Source: an uncultured Flavobacteriales bacterium (GTDB lineage: Bacteria > Bacteroidota > Bacteroidia > Flavobacteriales > Schleiferiaceae). From it: a stretch of DNA of 12,277 bases. Within the stretch, counting starts at the first letter, position 1. Each line of letters begins with the position of its first letter. Positions 1 to 7,606 of this stretch are shown one piece after another. The stretch covers positions 1 to 12,277 of the forward strand of contig CAIJMB010000229.1 of the NCBI GenBank assembly GCA_903821715.1, in the 5' to 3' direction. Both the position numbers and the translations under genes were made by a program. The notes under the pieces are model-generated. The model did no database searches, was not told the DNA's origin, and saw only the letters and a program-made list of their open reading frames with translations.

Positions 1-651
1 CTGGCCCTCTGGCTGGGCCTGAAGCGACCCCAACGGCTCGTGCACCGTGCGGTGATAGACCAGGACAAGACCCACGGTTAGCACCACATACCACAACGCC
101 AACCCAAAGATCACGACAGACAATTCGGGTTTCCAGATGAGGTACACGACCACCGCCAAGAGCAGGCTCGTCTTTCGTCCAAAATCCTTCACAATTTGGG
201 GCAATGCAATACGACCATTTGCGGTAAACCAACCGAGGTACCACTCGTGCAGGGTGAACGCGGCAGCCATTAGGATCACCGCAAGGGTCGTCGTTAAACC
301 AAGTTCCGTGTCTAGGTTGAACCCATCAAACCAAGGCCACAGCCAGAGCGTTACGGTTCCGGCCGCCAACGCGGTGAGGGTGAGGATTACCACCCATCCG
401 TAGGTAAAAAACTGGGCACGCTGTACCGCATTCCAACGCGGAACAAACGTAATGACCGTCTGCGGAAGCCCCGCATGCAGCACGAGGCCCAAAATGGTAG
501 CCACAGAAATGATCCAGCGCAAAAGACCGTAGTCCTCAGGGCGGTCAGGAAAGGCCAATGGGAGCAGCCAAAACGCCGTCAATGCAGCGACTCCGACCCC
601 TGCGAGGCCAAAAATGCTTACTAGACTGCTTTGACGGACGACAACACCCAA
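1..651 (-). CDS. Wzx-type polysaccharide flippase, N-terminal 217 codons (runs off left edge)
   Basis: The minus strand is open from 651 to the window edge and gives 217 residues of a hydrophobic protein beginning MGVVVRQSSLVSIFGLAG. This N-terminus, followed by paired hydrophobic helices and segments such as YGLLRWI, LHAGLPQTVITFVPRWN and YLGWFTANGRIALP, is typical of oligosaccharide/lipopolysaccharide flippases of the MATE-like MVF superfamily, which move lipid-linked glycans across the inner membrane. At least five membrane segments are visible; about half the protein lies outside the window. The start is TTG at 651: an in-frame TGA at 657-655 lies two codons upstream, no ATG or GTG is available nearby, and the TTG gives the family-like N-terminus. 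No Shine-Dalgarno site is seen. GC is lower than in the neighbours (hand count 26/60 in 181-240 against 36/60 in 2461-2520), as is common for flippase genes. The substrate cannot be told. Family fairly sure, start moderately sure. Confidence 0.8.
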   Translation of the reverse strand, partial: MGVVVRQSSLVSIFGLAGVGVAALTAFWLLPLAFPDRPEDYGLLRWIISVATILGLVLHAGLPQTVITFVPRWNAVQRAQFFTYGWVVILTLTALAAGTVTLWLWPWFDGFNLDTELGLTTTLAVILMAAAFTLHEWYLGWFTANGRIALPQIVKDFGRKTSLLLAVVVYLIWKPELSVVIFGLALWYVVLTVGLVLVYHRTVHEPLGSLQAQPEGQ

Positions 652-674
652 GGTTCACCAACTTAGTTCAAGTG

Positions 675-682
675 CAAACTTA
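675..682 (-). promoter_or_regulatory. Bacteroidota -7 element for the flippase gene
   Basis: The minus strand reads TAAGTTTG, an exact match to the Bacteroidota -7 consensus TAnnTTTG, ending 23 nt before the TTG start at 651. No clear TTG/TTTG -33 element lies at the usual spacing upstream, so strength is uncertain. It lies in the 102-nt gap between the divergent flippase and YfhO genes. Confidence 0.45.
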
Positions 683-739
683 GGGGAATTAATCCGCGGA
701 AGCTGAGCCGCAGTGCGAATGTGGTCCATCATTTTGCCG

Positions 740-747
740 TAAACTTG
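740..747 (+). promoter_or_regulatory. Possible -7 element for the YfhO-type gene
   Basis: TAAACTTG matches TAnnTTTG at all but one position and ends 6 nt before the ATG at 754, so a transcript starting at the usual distance would have almost no leader. The same arrangement is seen, with an exact match, at the SDR gene (7690-7697). No good -33 element is visible. Its position also argues for the ATG at 754 over the GTG at 721. Confidence 0.35.
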
Positions 748-753
748 CGCACT

Positions 754-3240
754 ATGAATGACGTTCTTCGAACTGCCAGCCGCTCGTGGCTCTATCCCGT
801 CCTCGCACTAATTGCGTTCAACTTCATCTACTTTGCGCCTGTGGTCTTTCAGGGCAAGCAAATTCCGCAAGACGACATCAAGTTGGGAATTGCCAAGGGC
901 AAAGAAATCGTGGACTACCGGACCGAAAAAGGTGAAGAGCCGCTGTGGACCAACGCCATGTTTAGTGGTATGCCCACCTTTCAGATGTCGACGTTCTACC
1001 CGAACAATGTACTTCGCTACATTGAAGTTGGCCTCCAAAAAGCACTCGTGCACGAGTCTGGTGTGTACATCGTCGCTCTGCTCATGCTCGGATTCTTCTT
1101 TTTGCTTCGCGGCGAAAAAGTCGACCCATGGTTGAGCGTGGCCGGCGCCGTGGCCTTCGGATTCAGCGCCTTCTTTATCATTTCGCTGGCGGCTGGGCAC
1201 AACGCCAAGATTCGCACGGCGGCCTATATGGCTCCTTTGGTGCTCGGCGTGCTCCTCACCTACCGCGGCCGCACTGCGCTCGGTTTTTTTGTGGCGGCGT
1301 TGGCCACGGGGCTGAGCATCCAATCCAATCACTTTCAGATCACCTACTACACTGCGATTCCAGTGCTGGCTGTTTCGGTAGCATACTTGGTGGCGGCGGT
1401 GCGCGAAGGCGTGCTCAAGCAGTGGGTGCTTCGCTCGTTGCTGCTGATCGGCGCGGCGGTGGTCGGAATCGGCCCCAACATCGGCAACCTGTGGTCGACC
1501 TATGCGTACACCAAGGCCACGATGCGGGGCGGCCATTCGGACCTCACTCCAATCGCAGACAGCACCGCGGCCCCTGCGGCCAAGGCTGAAGGCCTTGACT
1601 TTGACTACGCCATGTCGTGGTCGTACGGCGTGACGGAATCGCTCAACCTGTTCATCCCCAACCTTATGGGTGGCGGAGCCAAGCAGGACTACAGCGACAC
1701 CAAAACCTACGAAACCCTATCGCGCATCTTTCAGCAGCAAGGTTTGGGCGGCGAACGCCTTCGCGAAACCGTCAACCAGTACAGCGGATCCTTTCTCTAC
1801 TGGGGCGACCAAAGCCTCGTAAACGGAGCCTACTACCTAGGCGCCGTGGCGGTCTTTCTATTTGTGCTCGGCCTGCTGACCGTGCGCGGAACCACCCGCA
1901 ACTGGGTTCTGGGCGCACTGCTGGTAAGCCTTGTACTTGCCTGGGGTAAAAATCTTGAGTCGGTCAATCGGGTGCTCTTTGACACCTTGCCGCTGTACAA
2001 CAAGTTCCGCGTGCCGTCGATGGCCCTCGTGGTCGCCTTTTTGACGGTGCCCTACCTCGGGTTTGTAGGCCTACAGCAGTGGATTTCAGGTGACCTGAGC
2101 GCCGACCAAAAGCAGCGCAAGCTTTTGATGGCTGCCGGAATTTCAGGTGGAATCGCACTGCTTGTAGCCCTCATCGGTCCCGCCCTGTTCTCACTTGAAG
2201 GTTTGAACGACGCCAACCTCGGCCAGCAGGGGTTTGACCTCGGAATCATCGAAGAGGACCGCGCCAACTTGATGCGCAGTTCCGCTTGGCGCAGCCTTCT
2301 TTTTGTGCTCGCTGCCGCAGCGCTGCTCTGGCTTCAGCTCAAGGGCCGTGTCAAGCCTGCCGTGTTTGCAGCCGCACTCGTGGGTCTCGTCGTGGCCGAC
2401 CAGTGGACTTTTGACCGCGACCAGCTTGGTTCCGACGACTTTGTCAGCGAACGCGAATTCAACGCCGCCTTTGCGCCGACGCCTGCCGACGAGTTCATTC
2501 TCAAAGACACTGACCTGCACTACCGTGTCTACAACACGACGTCCGGCCTGACGAGCGACAGCTACACGTCGTACTTCCACAAGAGCATCGGTGGCTACCA
2601 CGGCGCCAAGCTGGCCCGCTACCAAGACCTGATTGAGCGCCAGCTTTCGCAGGGCAACATCGCCGCCTTTAGCATGCTCAACACCAAGTGGGTCATCATG
2701 CAGGACCAACAGACCGGAGTCATGCAGGCCCAGCCCAACATGAGTGCGTGCGGCAACGCATGGTTCCCCGCCGAAATCCGCCAAGTGGCGAACGCCGACG
2801 AAGCCATGGCTGCGTTGAGCGGATTTGACCCGATGCAAACGGCCATTGTCGAGCAGGGTGTCGATGCAGAGCGTCTGATGAATTCTCAGGCTCCGGATTC
2901 CACGGCACGCATCACGCTCACGGCCTATGACCCGAAGGTGATGACCTACGCGGTTGAAGGGCTCACATCAAATTCCACGGCGGTCTTCTCTGAAATCTTC
3001 TATGAGGTTCCCGGTCAGCGCTGGGTGGCTACCGCGGACGGCGTCGAAATCCCTGTGGCCCGCGTGAACTACGTGCTGCGTGCTGCAGTCATCCCGGCGG
3101 GTACCAAAGAGGTTGTGTTCCGCTTCGAACCCGAGACCTACACGACCGGAAGCATGCTCGACGGCGGCTTCTCTTTGCTGCTGCTTGCTTCGCTCGGATT
3201 CGCCCTTTGGATCGAATTCAAGCGCCGCCGCAGTGCCTAA
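754..3240 (+). CDS. YfhO-family polytopic membrane protein, putative GT-C-type glycosyltransferase
   Basis: 828 residues from the ATG at 754. An in-frame GTG at 721 would add 11 residues, but family members usually start just before the first helix, and a promoter-like box lies between the two. The layout is helix 1 (about 12-33), then an outside loop with QIPQDD (36-41) and WTNAMFSGMPTFQ (65-77), then about a dozen more helices, a large soluble domain (about 560-800) and a last helix before KRRR at the C-terminus. AGHNAKI (147-153) and SNHFQITYY (191-199) are further conserved-looking loops. In Bacillus and Listeria, YfhO-like proteins act with an undecaprenyl-phosphate glycosyltransferase and GtcA to glycosylate teichoic acids outside the membrane. 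Bacteroidota members are large and mostly uncharacterised, so transfer of a sugar from a lipid carrier is inferred. The acidic pair in the first loop would be the expected GT-C catalytic site. The stop overlaps the next gene by 8 nt. Confidence 0.85.
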   Translation: MNDVLRTASRSWLYPVLALIAFNFIYFAPVVFQGKQIPQDDIKLGIAKGKEIVDYRTEKGEEPLWTNAMFSGMPTFQMSTFYPNNVLRYIEVGLQKALVHESGVYIVALLMLGFFFLLRGEKVDPWLSVAGAVAFGFSAFFIISLAAGHNAKIRTAAYMAPLVLGVLLTYRGRTALGFFVAALATGLSIQSNHFQITYYTAIPVLAVSVAYLVAAVREGVLKQWVLRSLLLIGAAVVGIGPNIGNLWSTYAYTKATMRGGHSDLTPIADSTAAPAAKAEGLDFDYAMSWSYGVTESLNLFIPNLMGGGAKQDYSDTKTYETLSRIFQQQGLGGERLRETVNQYSGSFLYWGDQSLVNGAYYLGAVAVFLFVLGLLTVRGTTRNWVLGALLVSLVLAWGKNLESVNRVLFDTLPLYNKFRVPSMALVVAFLTVPYLGFVGLQQWISGDLSADQKQRKLLMAAGISGGIALLVALIGPALFSLEGLNDANLGQQGFDLGIIEEDRANLMRSSAWRSLLFVLAAAALLWLQLKGRVKPAVFAAALVGLVVADQWTFDRDQLGSDDFVSEREFNAAFAPTPADEFILKDTDLHYRVYNTTSGLTSDSYTSYFHKSIGGYHGAKLARYQDLIERQLSQGNIAAFSMLNTKWVIMQDQQTGVMQAQPNMSACGNAWFPAEIRQVANADEAMAALSGFDPMQTAIVEQGVDAERLMNSQAPDSTARITLTAYDPKVMTYAVEGLTSNSTAVFSEIFYEVPGQRWVATADGVEIPVARVNYVLRAAVIPAGTKEVVFRFEPETYTTGSMLDGGFSLLLLASLGFALWIEFKRRRSA

Positions 3241-4501
3241 ACGCATCTTAGTCGCCACGTACTACTGGCCGCCTGCGGGTGGTCCAGGCGTGCAGCGCTG
3301 GCTCAAGATGGCCCAAGCACTCAAACAGCTCGGCCACGATGTCGAAGTCCTCACGGTCGACCCTGCCTACGCGACCTATCCCCTACGCGACGAAAGCCTT
3401 ATAGTCGAGGCCGAGGGCATCACGGTTCACTCCACCCGCGCCCGGGACTGGTTTGGCACCTACCAAAAGCTCACCCGCCGCAAGGAGGTACCGTTCAGCG
3501 GATTCGCCAATCAGGCTGGCAAGCCGGGCCCCATTCAGCGCGTGTCACGTTGGGTTCGCGGCAACCTGTTCATACCTGACCCGCGCCGTGGCTGGAACCA
3601 ATACGCCGTCGCCGAGGCGCTGAAGCAGCACGCCCTCAAGCCGTACGATTTGGTGGTGACCAGCGGACCGCCCCACTCAACGCACTTGATCGGGCTCGAG
3701 CTGCAGCGACGTGGACTTCGCTGGTGGGCCGACTTTCGCGACCCATGGACCGACATCTACTACTACCGGATGTTCTATCCGTCGGCTTGGGCCCGACGCC
3801 GCGACACCGAACTCGAACACAGTGTGCTCGAGCGTGCCGAACGGGTGCTTACCGTTTCTGACGACCTCAAACGATTGCTGGCAAGCAAATTGAACGGCGA
3901 TTCCGCCAAGTTTGTGGTGGTTCCGAACGGGTACGATCCGGCAGACTTCGAAGCCAACGCCCAAGTTCCGAACAATCCGGTGCGCACCTTGGTCTACACG
4001 GGCACGCTGACGCTCGACTACCCGCTTGAAGCGCTGTACACCGCATTGCGCACCTACTGCCGCGCGCATGGCTCATTAAAGCTAGTTTTTGCCGGACGCC
4101 CGGCCCAAGAGGCTAAGGACGCCCTCGAAGCATTGACCCGCGAGCTTCCCTTAAGCGTAGAATTCAAAGGCTACCTTCCGCACACCGAAAGCGTCGCGCT
4201 GCTTCAGGGCGCCGACGCGCTGCTGCTGCTCATTCCCGAGCTGCCCAACAACCGCGGAATCCTTACGGGAAAACTCTTTGAATACCTGGGAAGCGGCCGC
4301 CCGATCTGGGGATTTGGCCCCGTCGACGGGGACGCCAACGCCATACTGCGTGAAACCCGCGCAGGAGGTCTCTACGAAGACGCGCAAAAAGCTTTCGAAG
4401 CTCTGGCGCAATGGCCCGAGCAGGGCGCAAGCCTCGAAGCCCGCACCCGCTACACCCGCCTCGGCATCGCCGAAGGCTTGGCGGCTTACTTGGACAAGTA
4501 G
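3233..4501 (+). CDS. GT4-family glycosyltransferase
   Basis: 422 residues from GTG at 3233, overlapping the last 8 nt of the YfhO gene. The open frame extends further back to 3080, but that part lies inside the YfhO gene and has no family character, while VPKRILVATYYWPPAGGPG is a typical GT4 N-terminus. Visible motifs are the glycine-rich loop PPAGGPGVQR (13-22), SGPPHSTH (144-151), DFRDPW (167-172), PNGYD (231-235), YTGTL (255-259), FAGRP (286-290) and the donor-binding stretch TGKLFEYLGSGRP (345-357). The first Glu of the classical EX7E motif is not obvious. This is a GT-B fold enzyme, soluble or membrane-associated, expected to move a sugar from a nucleotide donor to a glycan or lipid acceptor; donor and acceptor cannot be read. 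The overlap suggests translational coupling to the YfhO protein. It converges on carB with a 16-bp overlap of the ends. Confidence 0.88.
   Translation: MPKRILVATYYWPPAGGPGVQRWLKMAQALKQLGHDVEVLTVDPAYATYPLRDESLIVEAEGITVHSTRARDWFGTYQKLTRRKEVPFSGFANQAGKPGPIQRVSRWVRGNLFIPDPRRGWNQYAVAEALKQHALKPYDLVVTSGPPHSTHLIGLELQRRGLRWWADFRDPWTDIYYYRMFYPSAWARRRDTELEHSVLERAERVLTVSDDLKRLLASKLNGDSAKFVVVPNGYDPADFEANAQVPNNPVRTLVYTGTLTLDYPLEALYTALRTYCRAHGSLKLVFAGRPAQEAKDALEALTRELPLSVEFKGYLPHTESVALLQGADALLLLIPELPNNRGILTGKLFEYLGSGRPIWGFGPVDGDANAILRETRAGGLYEDAQKAFEALAQWPEQGASLEARTRYTRLGIAEGLAAYLDK
4486..4501. other. Convergent stop-codon overlap in a near-palindrome
   Basis: The TAG of the glycosyltransferase (4499-4501) and the TAA of carB (4488-4486) lie on opposite strands 16 bp apart end to end, so each gene's last codons are read antisense by the other. 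TACTTG (4487-4492) and CAAGTA (4495-4500) are inverted copies around two bases. As a result both proteins end in Tyr-Leu-x-Lys. There is no room for a terminator between the genes and none is seen. Confidence 0.95.
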
Positions 4502-7332
4502 TAGTTCCGCTCGCTGTACAGCTTTCTAAACAGCGGATCGCGCAGTGAATCAATGAAGTAGATGGCCTCGCCGGTCGACTTCATCTGTGGCCCCAGCGTC
4601 TTGTTCACGTCAGGGAACTTGTGGAAGCTGAACACCGGAACCTTGATCGCCCAACCGCCCTTCTTGGGGTTGAACGTGAAGTCGGTGACCTTCTTGGTTC
4701 CGAGCATCACCTTGGTCGCCGCATTCACATAGGACTCTTGGTAGGCCTTGCAAATGAACGGCACGGTACGTGACGCCCGCGGATTCGCCTCAATGATGAA
4801 CACGGTATCGTCCTTGATCGCAAACTGGATGTTGATGAGTCCGACGGTTCCGAGCGCACGTGCAATGGTGTGCGTATGGTCGATGATTTGCTGCATCACC
4901 AGCTCGCCGAGGTTGAACGGCGGCAAGGTTGCATTGGAATCCCCAGAGTGCACACCACAGGGCTCGATGTGCTCCATGATTCCGATGATATAGACGTTTT
5001 CGCCGTCGCAGATGGCATCGGCTTCGGCCTCAATCGCTCCGTCGAGGTAGTGGTCGAGCAGCACGCGGTTGCCGGGGAAGTCCTTGAACAGCTCCACCAC
5101 ATGCGTCTCGAGCTCGTCGTGGTTGATGACAATCTTCATTCCCTGGCCACCCAAGACGTACGACGGGCGCACCAAGATGGGGTATCCGAGCTTTTCGGCC
5201 ACCGCCACCGCTTCGTCGGGGCGGGTTATCACGTCGAATCTCGGGTACGGAATTCCGTGCTCGTGAAGCAGCGTTGAGAAGCGTCCGCGATCCTCGGCGA
5301 GGTCGAGCGACTGGTAGCTGGTTCCGACGATTGGAATTCCGAATCGGTCGAGCTTTTCGGCCAACTTGAGGGCCGTCTGGCCGCCGAGCTGCACGATGAC
5401 GCCCACGGGCTTTTCGTGGCGAATGATGTCGTAGATGTGCTCCCAGAATACGGGCTCGAAGTAGAGCTTATCCGCAGTGTCAAAGTCCGTCGAAACCGTT
5501 TCAGGGTTGCAGTTGATCATGATGGTCTCGAAGCCCTCCTCTTTGGCCGCCAGCACTCCGTGCACGCAGCTGTAGTCGAACTCGATTCCCTGGCCGATGC
5601 GGTTGGGACCGCTGCCAAGTACAATGATCTTTTTGCGGTCACTCGACGGGCTGTCGTTGCGGGCGCTCAGCGCTCCGGGCTTGCCTGAACCGCGCTCAAA
5701 CGTCGAGTAGTAGTACGGAGTTTGTGCTTGAAACTCCGCGGCACAGGTGTCCACGAGCTTCCAGACGCGCTCGATTCCGAGCTTAACCCGCAGATCGTGC
5801 ACCTCGCTCTCGAGGCAGCGCACCATGTGGGCAATTTGGCGGTCGGCGAATCCCTTCATCTTGGCCTCGAGCAGCAAATCGCTGGGCAATGAGCCGAGTT
5901 GGTGCTGTTCGAGGCGCCGCTGAGTCAGCATGAGGTCTTCGATTTCGCGCAAAAACCACATGTCAATTTTCGTGATGTCGTGAATTTTGCGGAGCGGAAT
6001 CCCCATCTGCATGGCGTCGTACAGAACAAATACACGGTCCCAGCTGGCGTGCTCGAGCTTGTGTAGAATCACCTTTTGATCGGTCAGGCCCTTGCCGTCA
6101 GCTCCTAACCCATTCCTTCGAATTTCGAGCGACTGGGCCGCCTTATGCAGCGCCTCTTGAAAGCTGCGGCCAATACCCATAACCTCGCCTACGGACTTCA
6201 TTTGCAGGCCGAGGCGGCGGTCAGCGCCTTCAAACTTGTCAAAATTCCAGCGCGGAATTTTCACGATCACATAGTCAAGCGTCGGCTCAAAGTAGGCCGT
6301 CGTGGTCTTGGTGATTTGGTTGTTGAGCTCGTCGAGCGTGTAGCCAATCGCCAGCTTCGCCGCGATTTTGGCAATGGGGTAGCCCGTAGCCTTCGAGGCC
6401 AGCGCCGAAGAGCGCGACACCCGAGGATTGATCTCAATCGCGACAATATCCTCCTTCTCGTCAGGGCTCACTGCGAACTGTACGTTGCATCCGCCGGCGA
6501 AGTTTCCGATCGAGCGCATCATCTTAATCGCCATGTCGCGCATGCGCTGGTAGGTGGTATCTGAAAGCGTCATTGCCGGAGCCACCGTGATCGAGTCACC
6601 CGTGTGGATGCCCATCGGGTCCATGTTCTCAATGGAACAAATGATGATGACGTTGTCGTTGGAATCGCGCAAAAGCTCGAGCTCAAACTCCTTCCAGCCC
6701 ACTAGGGCCTTGTCGATGATAACCTCGTGGATGGGGCTCGCCTCCAAACCGCGCTGAAGTGCGCTGTCGAACTCTTCTTTGGTCCAGACGAAGCTCGCAC
6801 CGCTTCCGCCCAGCGTGAACGACGCACGTACACACAAGGGGTAGCCAAACTCCTGCGCAATCTCCTTACCCTTGAGGTAGCTGGTCGCAATTTTGGCGGG
6901 CGCGTACGGAATCTCAATCTGGTCGAGCAAATTCTTGAACTTGTCTCGGTCTTCGGTGATGTTGATGGCCTCGATGTCGACGCCGATGATTTGCACTCCG
7001 TACTGTTCCCAAAGTCCCTGCTTGTCGGCTTCGATGCAGAGGTTCAAGGCAGTTTGACCACCCATCGTGGGCAGGACGGCATCAATTTTTTGCTCCTTGA
7101 GGATCTTCTCAAGACTCTCGACCTCAAGTGGCAGCAGGTATATGTGGTCGGCCACGACCTCGTCGGTCATGATGGTCGCAGGGTTCGAATTGATAAGCGA
7201 AATCTCAATCCCCTCATCGCGTAGCGAACGTGATGCTTGCGAACCCGAATAGTCGAATTCGCATGCTTGGCCGATGACGATGGGACCTGATCCAATCAGG
7301 AGTACGTGCTTAATGTCGTGGTTGCGGGGCAT
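4486..7332 (-). CDS. carB: Carbamoyl-phosphate synthase large subunit, short form
   Basis: 948 residues from the ATG at 7332. The frame opens 21 nt earlier at a TTG that lies in a promoter-like box, and the ATG gives the family N-terminus MPRNHDIKHVLLIGSGPIVIGQ. CarB makes carbamoyl phosphate from bicarbonate, ATP and ammonia supplied by CarA, for pyrimidine and arginine synthesis. Two homologous halves are visible. The first has GSGPIVIGQACEFDYSG (14-30) and an ATP-grasp domain with INPRVSRSSALASK. A helical linker region follows. The second half begins near 565 with IIVLGSGPNRIGQGIEFDYSC and has its own ATP-grasp with IEANPRASRTVPF. It ends at YYLSK shortly after LGPQMKSTGEAIYF, where E. 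coli CarB (1073 residues) continues into the methylglyoxal-synthase-like allosteric domain; that domain is absent. carA is not in the window. The 3' end overlaps the convergent glycosyltransferase gene. Confidence 0.97.
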   Translation of the reverse strand: MPRNHDIKHVLLIGSGPIVIGQACEFDYSGSQASRSLRDEGIEISLINSNPATIMTDEVVADHIYLLPLEVESLEKILKEQKIDAVLPTMGGQTALNLCIEADKQGLWEQYGVQIIGVDIEAINITEDRDKFKNLLDQIEIPYAPAKIATSYLKGKEIAQEFGYPLCVRASFTLGGSGASFVWTKEEFDSALQRGLEASPIHEVIIDKALVGWKEFELELLRDSNDNVIIICSIENMDPMGIHTGDSITVAPAMTLSDTTYQRMRDMAIKMMRSIGNFAGGCNVQFAVSPDEKEDIVAIEINPRVSRSSALASKATGYPIAKIAAKLAIGYTLDELNNQITKTTTAYFEPTLDYVIVKIPRWNFDKFEGADRRLGLQMKSVGEVMGIGRSFQEALHKAAQSLEIRRNGLGADGKGLTDQKVILHKLEHASWDRVFVLYDAMQMGIPLRKIHDITKIDMWFLREIEDLMLTQRRLEQHQLGSLPSDLLLEAKMKGFADRQIAHMVRCLESEVHDLRVKLGIERVWKLVDTCAAEFQAQTPYYYSTFERGSGKPGALSARNDSPSSDRKKIIVLGSGPNRIGQGIEFDYSCVHGVLAAKEEGFETIMINCNPETVSTDFDTADKLYFEPVFWEHIYDIIRHEKPVGVIVQLGGQTALKLAEKLDRFGIPIVGTSYQSLDLAEDRGRFSTLLHEHGIPYPRFDVITRPDEAVAVAEKLGYPILVRPSYVLGGQGMKIVINHDELETHVVELFKDFPGNRVLLDHYLDGAIEAEADAICDGENVYIIGIMEHIEPCGVHSGDSNATLPPFNLGELVMQQIIDHTHTIARALGTVGLINIQFAIKDDTVFIIEANPRASRTVPFICKAYQESYVNAATKVMLGTKKVTDFTFNPKKGGWAIKVPVFSFHKFPDVNKTLGPQMKSTGEAIYFIDSLRDPLFRKLYSERNYYLSK

Positions 7333-7350
7333 TATCTTCAGGAACTTAGT

Positions 7351-7377
7351 CAAATATCGGTCTCAACCTGCGGCAAA
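7351..7377 (-). promoter_or_regulatory. Possible carB promoter
   Basis: On the minus strand GATATTTG (7358-7351) matches TAnnTTTG except at the first base and ends 18 nt before the carB ATG. TTTG at 7377-7374 could be the -33 element, but the 15-nt spacer is shorter than usual. A promoter is expected here because a rho-independent terminator (7394-7423) separates carB from rpmH. Confidence 0.4.
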
Positions 7378-7393
7378 CAGCTCGCGCAGGCAC

Positions 7394-7423
7394 AAAAAAA
7401 AGGTGCTGCTTGCGCAACACCTT
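7394..7423 (-). terminator. Rho-independent terminator of rpmH
   Basis: On the minus strand a 10-bp stem (AAGGTGTTGC, 7423-7414, with GCAGCACCTT, 7409-7400; one U-G wobble) closes a 4-base loop and runs straight into eight T (7401-7394 read as T on the minus strand). It starts 25 nt beyond the rpmH stop codon. On the plus strand there is a C-A mismatch and no T run, so it is directional. Confidence 0.88.
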
Positions 7424-7437
7424 CAATGGGTTTAAAT

Positions 7438-7459
7438 CCAAAAGGCATTAGCCCTTTGG
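7438..7459 (-). other. Stem-loop holding the rpmH stop codon
   Basis: On the minus strand CCAAAGGGC (7459-7451) pairs with GCCTTTTGG (7446-7438) over 9 bp with one G-U pair, around the loop TAAT. The rpmH stop codon TAA (7450-7448) is in that loop. No T run follows directly, so this is not the terminator, which comes 15 nt later. It could protect the 3' end or act with the terminator; no function is shown. Confidence 0.5.
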
Positions 7460-7606
7460 GTTGCTCTCGTCAGACACCGTCAAACGCTTGCGACCGCGTG
7501 CGCGGCGAGCTGCCAGTACGCGACGGCCGTTTGCCGAAGCCATGCGCAAGCGGAACCCGTGCTTGTTCACGCGCTTGCGCTTCGAAGGTTGAAATGTGCG
7601 TTTCAT
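7448..7606 (-). CDS. rpmH: 50S ribosomal protein L34
   Basis: 52 residues from the ATG at 7606, starting MKRTFQPSKRKRVNKHGFR and continuing RMASANGRRVLAARRARGR, a near-universal L34 sequence. It is a small, very basic structural protein of the large ribosomal subunit that binds 23S rRNA. An in-frame start 17 codons further upstream exists, but that part lies in the leader, and family members begin MKRT(F/Y)QPS. The C-terminal tail KRLTVSDESNPKG is somewhat longer than in the 44-47 residue proteobacterial and Gram-positive forms. The gene has a strong Bacteroidota promoter (7655-7683), a leader of roughly 40 nt and its own terminator (7394-7423), so it is monocistronic. In many bacteria rpmH is followed by rnpA; here rnpA is absent and carB comes next. 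Confidence 0.97.
   Translation of the reverse strand: MKRTFQPSKRKRVNKHGFRLRMASANGRRVLAARRARGRKRLTVSDESNPKG

Noticed and set aside
137..403. 88-codon plus-strand frame at the left end
   Set aside because: It is antisense to the flippase frame, which has clear membrane-protein character; this one has none.
808..1536. Long open frame antisense to the YfhO gene (minus strand), and a similar one at 2191-2838
   Set aside because: They lie wholly inside a well-supported gene, are rich in His, Arg and Gln without recognisable motifs, and are expected by chance in GC-rich DNA.
3080..3232. N-terminal 51-residue extension of the glycosyltransferase
   Set aside because: It is a second frame within the YfhO gene, unlike any GT4 N-terminus; the GTG at 3233 directly precedes the conserved first strand.
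4870..5277. Plus-strand frames inside carB (also 5416-5688, 6145-6564 and 6727-7224)
   Set aside because: All are shadows of carB, which is full-length and strongly conserved.
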